A DNA stretch of 7,988 nucleotides from DATMXS01 sp050260275 (GCA_050260275.1 JBLNBX010000282.1:1-7988); one strand, 5' to 3'. Shown: positions 1 through 6,335, counted from the first letter of the stretch. Program-made: numbers and translations. The notes: a model not told the origin generated them from the letters alone.

Positions 1-3000
1 TCGATCTCGTCGATCTGCTCGTTCAGCCGCACGTCCTTGTCCTTCAGCTTCATGCGCTTCAGGTCGCGCGCGCGCAGCCTCTCGAACACATCGCGAGTAA
101 GCTCCGTGCCCTTCGCGAGCAGGCGCTTGTTGGTCTTCTCGTCGTGCAGGTCGGCCAGCAGTTCCCTATCTTTCAGCAAGGCTTCGAGCCGCTTGGCGCG
201 CTCGTCGTTGAGAATTCGCTTTTCGTCCTCCAGGTTCCTCCGCAGCTTTTCTTCGGCGGCCTCGAGGATCTGTTTGGAGCGCTCGTCCAGTTCCGCTCCC
301 TTGCGCGAGAACACCTTGCAATCGACGACGGTACCCTCGATGCCCGGCGGGCAGTACAGCGACGCGTCCTTCACGTCGCCGGCTTTCTCGCCGAAGATCG
401 CCCGCAGCAGCTTTTCTTCCGGAGTGAGCTGCGTTTCGCCCTTCGGCGTTACTTTGCCCACCAGAATGTCGCCCGGCCTCACCGTGGCGCCGATGCGGAT
501 GATGCCGCTCTCGTCGAGGTTGCGCAGGAAAGACTCGGCGATGTTCGGAATGTCCCGCGTGATCTCTTCAGGCCCGAGCTTCGTGTCGCGCGCCTCGATC
601 TCGAACTCCTCGATGTGGATCGACGTGTAGTAGTCTTCCTTGACCAGCTTTTCGCTGACCACCACCGCGTCTTCGAAGTTGTACCCGCGCCAGGGCATGA
701 ACGCGACCAGCACGTTGCGCCCGAGCGCCAGTTCTCCGTGGTCCGTGCACGGGCCATCGGCGAGCACGTCGCCTTTCCTGACCCGCTGGCCCTTGGCTAC
801 GATCGGCTTCTGCGTGATGCACGTATTCTGGTTCGAACGCTTGAACTTCGTCAGCGTGTATATGTCCGCGCCGACCTCGCGCGAGAGCTGCCCTTCGTGA
901 ACGTTGCCCTCCACGCGAACGATGATTCGCTCGGAATCCACCGAGTCCACCACGCCCGAGCGGCGGCAGAGCACCACCGCTCCGGAGTCGCGCGCCGTCA
1001 CCGCCTCCATGCCGGTCCCAATTAGCGGGGCCTCGGCGCGTAGCAGCGGAACCGCCTGGCGCTGCATGTTCGAGCCCATGAGGGCCCGGTTGGCGTCGTC
1101 GTTCTCGAGGAATGGAATAAGCGAAGCGGCGACCGAGACGAGCTGTTTAGGACTGACGTCCATGTACTCGATCTCGTCGCGGTGCTTCAGCGTGGTGTTG
1201 CCCGCCTGCCGGGCGTTCACAAGATCCGGCACTATGCGCCCGTTCTCGTCCAGTTCCACGTTCGCCTGAGCGATCGTGTACTTGTCCTCTTCCCACGCCG
1301 AAAGATAATCGCAGTGGGCTTCGAACTCGGCGGGCTGCTTGTTCTTCGCCGCGAGCACGTTGTTTTCGGCTACTATCGTGGCGCGGGCGACCACGTCCCC
1401 GACCTTGTACTTCGTGTCGCCGGGATTCGTGATCCGCACCTCGTCTACAACCGTGCCATCGACCACGCGGCGGTACGGGCTCTCGATAAAGCCGTACTCG
1501 TTGATGCGGGCAAAGCACGACAGCGACGAGATCAGGCCGATATTCGGACCTTCAGGGGTCTCGATGGGGCAGATGCGGCCGTAGTGCGTGGCGTGAACGT
1601 CGCGAACTTCAAAGCCCGCGCGCTCGCGCGACAGGCCGCCGGGACCCAGGGCCGACAGGCGCCGCTTGTGGGTGATCTCCGAAAGCGGGTTCGTCTGGTC
1701 CATGAACTGCGAGAGCTGGCTGGAGCCGAAGAACTCGCGAACCGCCGCCATCACCGGCTTAGCGTTGACCAGGTCGTGCGGCATTGCCGTCGACATCTCC
1801 TGGTACACGCTCATCTTTTCTTTGATGGCGCGCTCCATGCGGACCAGGCCGATGCGGAACTGGTTCTCGAGCAGCTCGCCTACCGCGCGAACGCGGCGGT
1901 TGCCCAGGTGGTCGATGTCGTCCACCGAAAGCGTCGAAACGCGGCGCAGCTTGAGCAGATACCGGATAACGTCGAAAAAGTCTTCGGGGGAAAGCGTGCG
2001 GTTGTCGAGCGGGGTTGCGTCGGCGCGTTCGTGGATCTTGATGTTGAACTTCATCCGGCCCACGCGCGAGAAGTCGTACTTGCGAGGGTCGAAGAACATG
2101 CCCTGGAAAAGCTGCGTTGCCGTGTCGAGCGTCGGCGGGTCGCCGGGGCGGAGCTTGCGGTAGATCTCGAGCAGCGCGTCGTTCTGTGTCTTGACGGGGT
2201 CCTTGCGCAGCGTGGCGGAGATGACCGGACCGACATCGTCGCGCTCGGGGAAGAACACCTCGAAGCTGTCGATACCCGCCTCAAGCAGGCGCCCGATGAC
2301 GGCGCCCGTCAGCTCGTGGTTGGATTCGGCCAGCACCTCGCCGGTGCTCATGTCGACCACGTCTGCCGCTACGCATGCGCCTTCCAGATCGTTGGGAGCT
2401 ACCTCGACCTGCTCGATCTTCTGCTTCTGAATCTCGCGAAGAACGCTGCCGGTGATCTTGCGGCCCTGCGGCACCACGATATCGCCAGCCCTGTTTTTGA
2501 TGGGGTGCGACAGCTTGAGCCCCAGCAGATTCTTGGAAACCTGCCAGAACAGCCGGTTCTCCTTGATGGAGATCTTGTCCACCTGGTAGAACGTGCGCAG
2601 GATCTGCTCGTCGCTCTTGACCCCGAGCGCGCGCAGGAATACCGTGCCGTAGAACTTGCGCTTGCGGTCTATGCGGACGTACAGCAGGTTCTTGCTGTCG
2701 TACTCGAACTCCACCCAGCTTCCGCGATAGGGAATGATCTTGCCCAGGTAGTATCCCTGCGCCGCCACGCGCTCGAAGAACACGCCCGGCGAACGGTGAA
2801 GCTGGCTCACGATCACGCGCTCGGTCCCGTTGATGATGAACGTGCCGTTCTCGGTCATCAGCGGGATTTCGCCGAAGAAGACTTCCTGCTCCTTGATGTC
2901 GCGGACCGTTTTCTGGTTTGTCTCGGCTTCCTTGTCGTACACCGTGAGCCGGATGGTGACCTTGAGCGGTGCGGCGTAGGTCATCCCGCGCTCCTCGCAC

Positions 3001-3452
3001 TCCGCGACGTCGTACTTGAGCTGCAGCCCCACCGGGTCCCCGCAGCGGTTGCAGAAGGTGACGATGTTCTTGTTGAACGTGCCGCAGCGTTGGCACAGCA
3101 CGTCGCCGGCGTGGAACGGATCCGTGCGGATCGTCGCGCCGCAAAAAGGGTTGCGGCAGGGGGAGCGGAGGTGGTTCAACCCCGTCAGGGTGCCGCACTT
3201 GCACTCCCAGTTACCGATCGAATAGTCGACGAACTCGAGCTGGCTCAACCCGCGAAAATCGGAGATCGGGAAAACAGAGTTGAACACGCTCTGCAGTCCG
3301 ATGTCCTCGCGCTCGCTGGGGAGCAGGTCCATTTGCAGGAACCGCTCGTAGGACTTCTTCTGTACTTCGATAAGGTTTGGGATCGGAATCGAGGTCTTGA
3401 TTCGGGAAAAGTCCACCCTTTCCCGAGTGGCTCCGTTTGCCGGATTTTGCAT
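1..3452 (-). CDS. rpoB: RNA polymerase beta subunit RpoB, 5' part (1150 codons), runs off the window
   Basis: Catalytic beta subunit of DNA-dependent RNA polymerase; with beta' it forms the active-site cleft. The frame is open for 1150 codons and the C-terminal part (roughly the last quarter) lies beyond position 1. Landmarks: an N-terminal IPIPNLIEVQ segment (22-31); a cysteine-rich insertion (about 81-144); GTFIINGTERVIVSQLHRSP (203-222); the rifampicin cluster FFGSSQLSQFMDQTNPLS (574-591) with HKRRLSALGPGG (595-606); CPIETPEGPNIGL (628-640); GYNFEDAV (923-930); and a charged helical stretch (about 1045-1150) where E. coli has its second large insertion. Key rifampicin-contact residues (D585, H595, R598, S600, equal to E. 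coli D516, H526, R529, S531) are wild type. The start at 3452 is chosen because AGGAG lies 10 nt upstream. An in-frame ATG at 3500 lacks a ribosome binding site. A 607-nt spacer and a candidate promoter suggest partly independent expression from rplL. Confidence 0.98.
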   Translation of the reverse strand, partial: MQNPANGATRERVDFSRIKTSIPIPNLIEVQKKSYERFLQMDLLPSEREDIGLQSVFNSVFPISDFRGLSQLEFVDYSIGNWECKCGTLTGLNHLRSPCRNPFCGATIRTDPFHAGDVLCQRCGTFNKNIVTFCNRCGDPVGLQLKYDVAECEERGMTYAAPLKVTIRLTVYDKEAETNQKTVRDIKEQEVFFGEIPLMTENGTFIINGTERVIVSQLHRSPGVFFERVAAQGYYLGKIIPYRGSWVEFEYDSKNLLYVRIDRKRKFYGTVFLRALGVKSDEQILRTFYQVDKISIKENRLFWQVSKNLLGLKLSHPIKNRAGDIVVPQGRKITGSVLREIQKQKIEQVEVAPNDLEGACVAADVVDMSTGEVLAESNHELTGAVIGRLLEAGIDSFEVFFPERDDVGPVISATLRKDPVKTQNDALLEIYRKLRPGDPPTLDTATQLFQGMFFDPRKYDFSRVGRMKFNIKIHERADATPLDNRTLSPEDFFDVIRYLLKLRRVSTLSVDDIDHLGNRRVRAVGELLENQFRIGLVRMERAIKEKMSVYQEMSTAMPHDLVNAKPVMAAVREFFGSSQLSQFMDQTNPLSEITHKRRLSALGPGGLSRERAGFEVRDVHATHYGRICPIETPEGPNIGLISSLSCFARINEYGFIESPYRRVVDGTVVDEVRITNPGDTKYKVGDVVARATIVAENNVLAAKNKQPAEFEAHCDYLSAWEEDKYTIAQANVELDENGRIVPDLVNARQAGNTTLKHRDEIEYMDVSPKQLVSVAASLIPFLENDDANRALMGSNMQRQAVPLLRAEAPLIGTGMEAVTARDSGAVVLCRRSGVVDSVDSERIIVRVEGNVHEGQLSREVGADIYTLTKFKRSNQNTCITQKPIVAKGQRVRKGDVLADGPCTDHGELALGRNVLVAFMPWRGYNFEDAVVVSEKLVKEDYYTSIHIEEFEIEARDTKLGPEEITRDIPNIAESFLRNLDESGIIRIGATVRPGDILVGKVTPKGETQLTPEEKLLRAIFGEKAGDVKDASLYCPPGIEGTVVDCKVFSRKGAELDERSKQILEAAEEKLRRNLEDEKRILNDERAKRLEALLKDRELLADLHDEKTNKRLLAKGTELTRDVFERLRARDLKRMKLKDKDVRLNEQIDEI
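3021..3212 (-). other. Cysteine-rich (zinc-ribbon-like) insertion inside RpoB, residues about 81-144
   Basis: Between the usual RpoB strands EFVDYSIG (73-80) and KYDVAECEERGMTYAAPL (146-163) the protein carries about 64 extra residues. In E. coli the matching segments are almost contiguous. The insertion contains cysteines 84, 86, 99, 104, 120, 123, 134 and 137. The first four are spaced C-x-C-x12-C-x4-C. The last four, CQRCG and CNRCG, are spaced C-x2-C-x10-C-x2-C, a classic zinc-ribbon knuckle pair. The reading frame is continuous and conserved RpoB sequence resumes at once, so this is an insertion and not a frameshift. Zinc binding and any role (DNA, factor or ribosome contact) are inferences. 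By homology the site is in the protrusion region near the N-terminus. Lineage-specific beta insertions are known in bacteria, but I cannot say how widespread this one is. Confidence 0.85.
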
Positions 3453-3462
3453 TCTGTCTTGA

Positions 3463-3467
3463 CTCCT
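3463..3467 (-). promoter_or_regulatory. rpoB ribosome binding site AGGAG
   Basis: AGGAG on the minus strand lies 10 nt before the ATG at 3452. It favours this start over the in-frame ATG at 3500, whose upstream sequence has no comparable purine motif. Confidence 0.75.
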
Positions 3468-3508
3468 GATTGCCGAAAAGGCTGCCGAACGAAAGCTCAT
3501 GAAACCAC

Positions 3509-3544
3509 GCCGGCTACGGCCCCGTGCACGGGTTCTCTGCCGGC
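3509..3544 (-). promoter_or_regulatory. Nested palindromes in the rpoB leader
   Basis: GCCGGC at 3509-3514 can pair with GCCGGC at 3539-3544. The enclosed loop contains the 12-nt palindrome CCCGTGCACGGG (3521-3532). The element lies 56 nt upstream of the rpoB start codon. It could be a leader structure or a dimer-binding DNA site; the sequence alone does not decide. GC-rich palindromes also arise by chance in such DNA. Confidence 0.35.
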
Positions 3545-3691
3545 CGGTACTCGAACGATGAAACGAGGTAGCGCAAAGGAAACGGGCAAGGAACTAAAGC
3601 GTTTAGACGCACCCCGGGTGAGGACGGACCTAAGGCGCAAAATAGGGATGCGAGGTTCTTGAACACTCGTCGCGGAATCTGCCCAGATAAG

Positions 3692-3721
3692 AGTCTATCA
3701 AAACGCCGAATGGCAAGTCAA
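3692..3721 (-). promoter_or_regulatory. Candidate sigma70-type promoter for rpoB
   Basis: On the minus strand TTGACT (3716-3721, five of six matches to TTGACA) is followed after 18 nt by TAGACT (3692-3697, four of six matches to TATAAT). The stretch is AT-richer than its surroundings. Transcription would start near 3685 and give a leader of roughly 230 nt. It is the best promoter match I found in the spacer, but it rests on motif similarity only. Confidence 0.45.
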
Positions 3722-3939
3722 ATGCAGCGGAGCCCTGTTTCGCAACCCGCTCGGTAGCGCTTGGGACTCTACCCGGAGGCAGCGCACACAACCGCCTAAA
3801 CCCATTGTTCTCTTCAATTTGGCGCGAAGCTCGAGCTGCGGAGCAAATACTAAAGCTGAACGTGGGGAACTTGGGTTGGTGCCGAGGCCAACGCTCCAGG
3901 TGCCGAAAGGCAGGATCCAGCCGATCTCCGGACGGGAAA

Positions 3940-3955
3940 CCGCGCTTGAGCGCGG
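3940..3955 (-). promoter_or_regulatory. Small GC hairpin in the rplL-rpoB spacer
   Basis: The minus strand reads CCGCGC-TCAA-GCGCGG, a perfect 6-bp stem with a 4-nt loop, followed by TTTCCCG. The U-run is too short for a convincing intrinsic terminator. It may add to attenuation together with the larger hairpin at 4021-4045. Confidence 0.35.
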
Positions 3956-4020
3956 ACCGAGCCGCCACAGACATAGGAATGGCGCTGCGCGTCTGGAGAC
4001 AGATGGACCGGCAGTGAGAG

Positions 4021-4045
4021 GCCCCGGGGCCCGATGCCCCGGGGC
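4021..4045 (-). promoter_or_regulatory. 10-bp GC hairpin just after rplL: candidate attenuator or RNA processing site
   Basis: Two copies of the self-complementary 10-mer GCCCCGGGGC (4021-4030 and 4036-4045) are separated by 5 nt, giving a perfect 10-bp stem in the transcript 14 nt after the rplL stop codon. The RNA after the stem is CUCUCACUGCC, with no U-tract, so it is not a canonical intrinsic terminator. The position matches where E. coli has its rplL-rpoB attenuator, which lowers polymerase expression relative to ribosomal protein expression. Attenuation, pausing or 3'-end protection are all possible. Confidence 0.55.
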
Positions 4046-4059
4046 ACAAATCCGGAGGG

Positions 4060-4440
4060 TTACTTTACTTCGACCGTCGCGCCGGCGTCCACGAACTTCT
4101 TCCGTAGCGCCTCGGCCTCTTCCTTCGTCACGCCTTCCTTGATCGGCTTCGGCGCGCTGTCCACCAGGTCCTTGGCTTCCTTCAGGCCCAAGCTGGTAAC
4201 TTCGCGGACGGCCTTGATCACATTGATCTTGTTCGCGCCGGCTGAGGTCAGCACGACCGTGAACTCCGTTTTCTCTTCAGCCGCCGGAGCCGCCGCCGCA
4301 GCGCCCGGCGCAGCAGCCACCGCTACCGTCGCCGCTGCCGCCGATACACCCAGCCGCTCCTCGAGCAACTTCACGAGCTCCGACGCCTCCAGCAGCGTCA
4401 GCCCCTGAATCTGTTCCGCAATTGCGTTGATGTCCGCCAT
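4060..4440 (-). CDS. rplL: Large ribosomal subunit protein bL12 (L7/L12)
   Basis: L7/L12 forms the mobile stalk of the 50S subunit and recruits and stimulates translational GTPases (EF-Tu, EF-G, IF2). It binds the ribosome as dimers on L10. The protein has 126 residues, normal for the family: an N-terminal dimerisation helical region (1-31), an Ala/Pro-rich flexible hinge (about 33-55) and a globular C-terminal domain (57-126) with the conserved factor-binding patch KINVIKAVREVTSLGLKEAK (71-90) and the GVTKEEAE segment. The start at 4440 gives the typical N-terminus MADINAIAEQIQ and is preceded by AAGGAG at 10 nt spacing. The open frame extends upstream to 4515, but that extension is encoded by intergenic repeats and is rejected. 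It follows rplJ after 96 nt, and a strong hairpin lies just after the stop. Confidence 0.98.
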   Translation of the reverse strand: MADINAIAEQIQGLTLLEASELVKLLEERLGVSAAAATVAVAAAPGAAAAAPAAEEKTEFTVVLTSAGANKINVIKAVREVTSLGLKEAKDLVDSAPKPIKEGVTKEEAEALRKKFVDAGATVEVK

Positions 4441-4450
4441 TTCTTCCGAA

Positions 4451-4456
4451 CTCCTT
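4451..4456 (-). promoter_or_regulatory. rplL ribosome binding site AAGGAG
   Basis: AAGGAG on the minus strand sits 10 nt before the ATG at 4440 and fixes the rplL start. It lies only two bases from the heptamer-repeat hairpin at 4459-4531, so the structure could affect its accessibility. Confidence 0.8.
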
Positions 4457-4458
4457 GG

Positions 4459-4531
4459 TTGTGGGTTGTGGGTTGTAGGCTGTGGGGGCCACGGACGCTT
4501 TCGCGTTAATCCCACGACCCACAGCCCACGG
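4459..4531 (-). repeat. Opposed heptamer repeats forming an imperfect hairpin between rplJ and rplL
   Basis: On the plus strand four 7-bp units lie head to tail at 4459-4486 (TTGTGGG, TTGTGGG, TTGTAGG, CTGTGGG). Three units of the complementary type follow at 4511-4531 (CCCACGA, CCCACAG, CCCACGG). The two blocks can pair; the longest perfect match is 9 bp (4478-4486 with 4518-4526). Between them lies ACGC-GAAA-GCGT in the transcript (4495-4506), a short stem with a GNRA-type tetraloop. The structure begins 5 nt after the rplJ stop and ends 2 nt before the rplL ribosome binding site, filling nearly the whole gap. It may be a simple-sequence repeat family, an RNA regulatory or stability element, or both. 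Confidence 0.7.
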
Positions 4532-4536
4532 CCAGT

Positions 4537-5064
4537 CTATCCCTTGAACTTGTTCTCCTTGGCCGCCTGATCCAGCACCACGGCCAGGTTGCGGCCGACT
4601 CCGTTCACCGCGGCCGCCAACCGCTGCGCCGGGGCCTGGATCACGTAGAGCAGCCTCGCGATCATCTCTTCGCGGGAAGGCAGGGTTGCCAGCTCTTCAA
4701 TGGCCTTTACGTCGACTACCCGGCCCTCCACCATGCCCGCCTTGAACGTGAAGGCCGGCACCGTCTTCGCATAGGCCGTGAGCGCCTTCGCCAGCGCCAC
4801 CGGATCTCCGGAGGTGTAGGCCAGCGAGGTCATGCCCTGCAGACCCTTCAGCAGTTCACCGGCTTTCGTTCCCTCGGCGGCCTTCTCCACGAGGTTGTTC
4901 TTCACCACTCTGTAATTGCCGCCCGCGGCTCGAATGGCCTTGCGAAGCTCGAAATCCTGTGCCACCGTCAGCTTTTCGAAGCTCGTCAGGAACAGGTTGT
5001 ACGTGTTCTCGAGTTCGGCGCGCAGGGCCTGAACTTCTTTTTGTTTATCGGATCTCTTTTTCAT
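4537..5064 (-). CDS. rplJ: Large ribosomal subunit protein uL10
   Basis: L10 anchors the L7/L12 stalk: its N-terminal domain binds 23S rRNA beside L11, and its long C-terminal helix carries L7/L12 dimers. The protein has 175 residues, a normal length. The N-terminal globular domain (about 1-130) contains the conserved motif RVVKNNLVEKA (52-62). The C-terminal helix (about 133-172, with IARLLYVIQAPAQRLAAAVN) is long enough for several L7/L12 dimers. It starts 25 nt after the rplA stop codon, with a GGGGAG ribosome binding site upstream, and is followed by rplL as in nearly all bacteria. The 25-nt gap leaves no room for the large L10-binding leader found before rplJ in E. coli and Bacillus, so any L10 autoregulation must act elsewhere or be absent. 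Confidence 0.98.
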   Translation of the reverse strand: MKKRSDKQKEVQALRAELENTYNLFLTSFEKLTVAQDFELRKAIRAAGGNYRVVKNNLVEKAAEGTKAGELLKGLQGMTSLAYTSGDPVALAKALTAYAKTVPAFTFKAGMVEGRVVDVKAIEELATLPSREEMIARLLYVIQAPAQRLAAAVNGVGRNLAVVLDQAAKENKFKG

Positions 5065-5089
5065 GTGGATCGGATCTCCCCGCGGGATG

Positions 5090-5794
5090 CTAGAGCACCC
5101 GGGCGTTGTACGGAGTCACGTCCAGTTCGATGCCCGGGCCCATGCTCGAGCACACCGTCGCGCTCTTGACGTACTTTCCCTTCGCCGCCGCCGGCTTCGC
5201 CCTCACTACGGCCTGGATCAGCGTAATCGCGTTCTCGACCAGCTTCGGAGCTTCGAAGCTCGTCTTGCCCACCGGCGCGTGGATGATCCCGGTCTTGTCG
5301 ACGCGGAACTCCACTTTGCCGGCCTTCACCTCGCGTACGGCTTTGCCGACCTCCATCGTCACCGTTCCCGTCTTCGGGTTCGGCATCAAGCCCCTGGGTC
5401 CGAGAATCTTGCCAAGGCGGCCGACCGAACGCATCATGTCTGGCGTCGCGATGACGGACTCGAAGTCCATCCACCCGCCCTGGATCTTCTGAACCATGTC
5501 CTCGCCGCCGACGTAATCCGCGCCGGCTTCCTCGGCCTCGCGGACCTTGTCGCTGCCGCAGATGACGAGCACACGCTTCGACTTGCCCAGCCCGTTCGGC
5601 AGGACGACCGTGCCGCGGACCATCTGGTCCGCGTGTTTCGGATCCACACCCAGGCGCATGTGCACCTCGACGGTCTCGTCGAACTTGGCGAACTTGATCT
5701 TCTGGATCAGTGGAATCGCCTCATCCAGCGTGTAAGGCCGGGCTTCAACCTGCTGGACGGCGGTCTGGTAACGTTTTCCTCTGGTGCGAGCCAT
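5090..5794 (-). CDS. rplA: Large ribosomal subunit protein uL1
   Basis: L1 forms the second mobile stalk of the 50S subunit, near the E site, binds 23S rRNA helices 76-78 and helps release deacylated tRNA. In many bacteria it also represses its own mRNA by binding a mimic of that rRNA site. The protein has 234 residues, typical of bacteria. Domain I is split between the N- and C-termini and domain II is central. The L1 signature MRSVGRLGKILGPRGLMPNP is at 121-140, and the C-terminal strand MGPGIELDV at 218-226. The start at 5794 follows a closely spaced GAGGGA (5797-5802) and yields the usual MARTRGKRY N-terminus. The 93-nt gap from rplK contains a bulged hairpin, which makes it the most likely place for L1 feedback control here. 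Confidence 0.98.
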   Translation of the reverse strand: MARTRGKRYQTAVQQVEARPYTLDEAIPLIQKIKFAKFDETVEVHMRLGVDPKHADQMVRGTVVLPNGLGKSKRVLVICGSDKVREAEEAGADYVGGEDMVQKIQGGWMDFESVIATPDMMRSVGRLGKILGPRGLMPNPKTGTVTMEVGKAVREVKAGKVEFRVDKTGIIHAPVGKTSFEAPKLVENAITLIQAVVRAKPAAAKGKYVKSATVCSSMGPGIELDVTPYNARVL

Positions 5795-5817
5795 GTTCCC
5801 TCATTGGTGCAAGCGGC

Positions 5818-5833
5818 CCGGCGGAGTTGCCGG
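5818..5833 (-). promoter_or_regulatory. Second small hairpin upstream of rplA
   Basis: CCGGC (5818-5822) and GCCGG (5829-5833) form a 5-bp stem with a 6-nt loop, 23 nt upstream of the rplA ATG and just downstream, in the transcript, of the larger 5841-5870 hairpin. On its own it is weak. Together they give the rplA leader a two-hairpin form. Confidence 0.35.
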
Positions 5834-5840
5834 AACCTCC

Positions 5841-5870
5841 CACTGAGCTTGGTTTGTTAAACCCTCAGTG
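5841..5870 (-). promoter_or_regulatory. Bulged 12-bp hairpin in the rplK-rplA gap, candidate L1 feedback site
   Basis: In the transcript CACUGAG pairs with CUCAGUG (7 bp) and the adjoining GGUUU pairs with AAACC (5 bp). This leaves a 3-nt loop (AAC) and a one-sided AAG bulge between the stems. Both stems are perfect. There is no following U-tract, so termination is unlikely; instead GGAGGUU follows at once. L1 targets are typically helices flanking an asymmetric internal loop, so this fits that general shape. I could not match it to the conserved L1-binding bases, and the assignment is an inference from position and shape. Confidence 0.55.
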
Positions 5871-5887
5871 TAGCACGCCGCGCGCGC

Positions 5888-6316
5888 CTAGACTACGTCC
5901 ACCCCCATGCTGCGGGCCGTGCCCTTCACGGATTTGATAGCGGCCTCGAGTGTGAAGCAGTTCAAATCCGGCATCTTCTGCTTCGCGATCTCCTCTACCT
6001 GCTGCATCGTGATGCGGCCGACCTTGCTCTTGTTCGGCGTGGCCGATCCCTTGGCCAGGCTCGCCGCGCGCTTGATCAGCACCGGCACCGGTGGCGTCTT
6101 CGTGACAAACGTAAAGGAGCGGTCGTGATAGATAGAGATCACCACCGGGATGATCAGCCCCTCCTGGTCCTTGCCCGACGTCTTCGCGTTGAACGCCTTG
6201 CAGAACTCCATGATGTTGACGCCCTGCGGGCCCAACGCGGTGCCCACGGGAGGCGCCGGCGTCGCTTTTCCGGCCGGGATCTGCAGCTTCACTTGTGCGG
6301 TTAGTTTCTTTGCCAT
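5888..6316 (-). CDS. rplK: Large ribosomal subunit protein uL11
   Basis: L11 binds the GTPase-associated centre of 23S rRNA at the base of the L7/L12 stalk. It takes part in factor-dependent GTP hydrolysis, in RelA activation by uncharged tRNA and in thiostrepton binding. The protein has 142 residues, typical length. The N-terminal domain (1-70) carries the proline-rich segment PAPPVGTALGPQGVNI (20-35) that faces the factor site. After a short linker (TKTPP, 72-76), the rRNA-binding C-terminal domain (77-142) has the conserved NKSKVG (95-100) and GTARSMGV (132-139) segments. It starts 19 nt after nusG with AGGA upstream, so nusG and rplK are probably cotranscribed. The short gap cannot hold the L1-binding leader that E. 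coli has before rplK. Confidence 0.98.
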   Translation of the reverse strand: MAKKLTAQVKLQIPAGKATPAPPVGTALGPQGVNIMEFCKAFNAKTSGKDQEGLIIPVVISIYHDRSFTFVTKTPPVPVLIKRAASLAKGSATPNKSKVGRITMQQVEEIAKQKMPDLNCFTLEAAIKSVKGTARSMGVDVV

Positions 6317-6335
6317 TGCGAAATTCCTGGGGCTC

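Larger units (their letters stand above)
3453..4059 (-). other. Long non-coding rplL-rpoB spacer (607 nt)
   Basis: No credible gene lies here. The longest minus-strand ORF (3630-4049) has no recognisable protein character. In transcription order the spacer holds a 10-bp GC hairpin just after rplL (4021-4045), a 6-bp hairpin with a UCAA loop (3940-3955), a 4-bp hairpin (3901-3912), a sigma70-like promoter candidate (3692-3721), a long leader with nested palindromes (3509-3544) and the rpoB ribosome binding site. E. coli also has a long rplL-rpoB spacer, containing a transcription attenuator and an RNase III site, so the arrangement fits known uncoupling of beta from L7/L12 synthesis. The functions of these particular elements are inferred from position only. 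Confidence 0.7.

Noticed and set aside
144..1025. 293-codon plus-strand ORF
   Set aside because: Antisense shadow of rpoB with no protein-like motifs.
3453..3500. In-frame ATG 48 nt upstream of the chosen rpoB start
   Set aside because: It would add 16 residues, but it has no ribosome binding site, whereas AGGAG precedes the ATG at 3452. Kept only as an unlikely alternative.
1182..3662. 826-codon plus-strand ORF opposite rpoB
   Set aside because: It is exactly antisense to a well-conserved RpoB frame. Long stop-free antisense frames are common opposite GC-rich genes. The translation, rich in Arg, Val, Leu and Ala, shows no recognisable domain.
3630..4049. 139-codon minus-strand ORF in the rplL-rpoB spacer
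   Set aside because: Composition is unlike a folded protein, there is no domain or convincing ribosome binding site, and it is built over hairpins and the promoter candidate. Treated as non-coding.
4441..4515. Upstream in-frame ATG giving rplL a 25-residue extension
   Set aside because: The extension is encoded by the CCCACAA-type repeats, lacks homology to L7/L12, and the strong AAGGAG is placed for the ATG at 4440.
5065..5089. L10-leader-type regulatory RNA before rplJ
   Set aside because: The gap is only 25 nt and carries just a ribosome binding site, too short for that structure.
5063..5860. 265-codon plus-strand ORF
   Set aside because: Antisense to rplA, whose frame encodes unmistakable L1.
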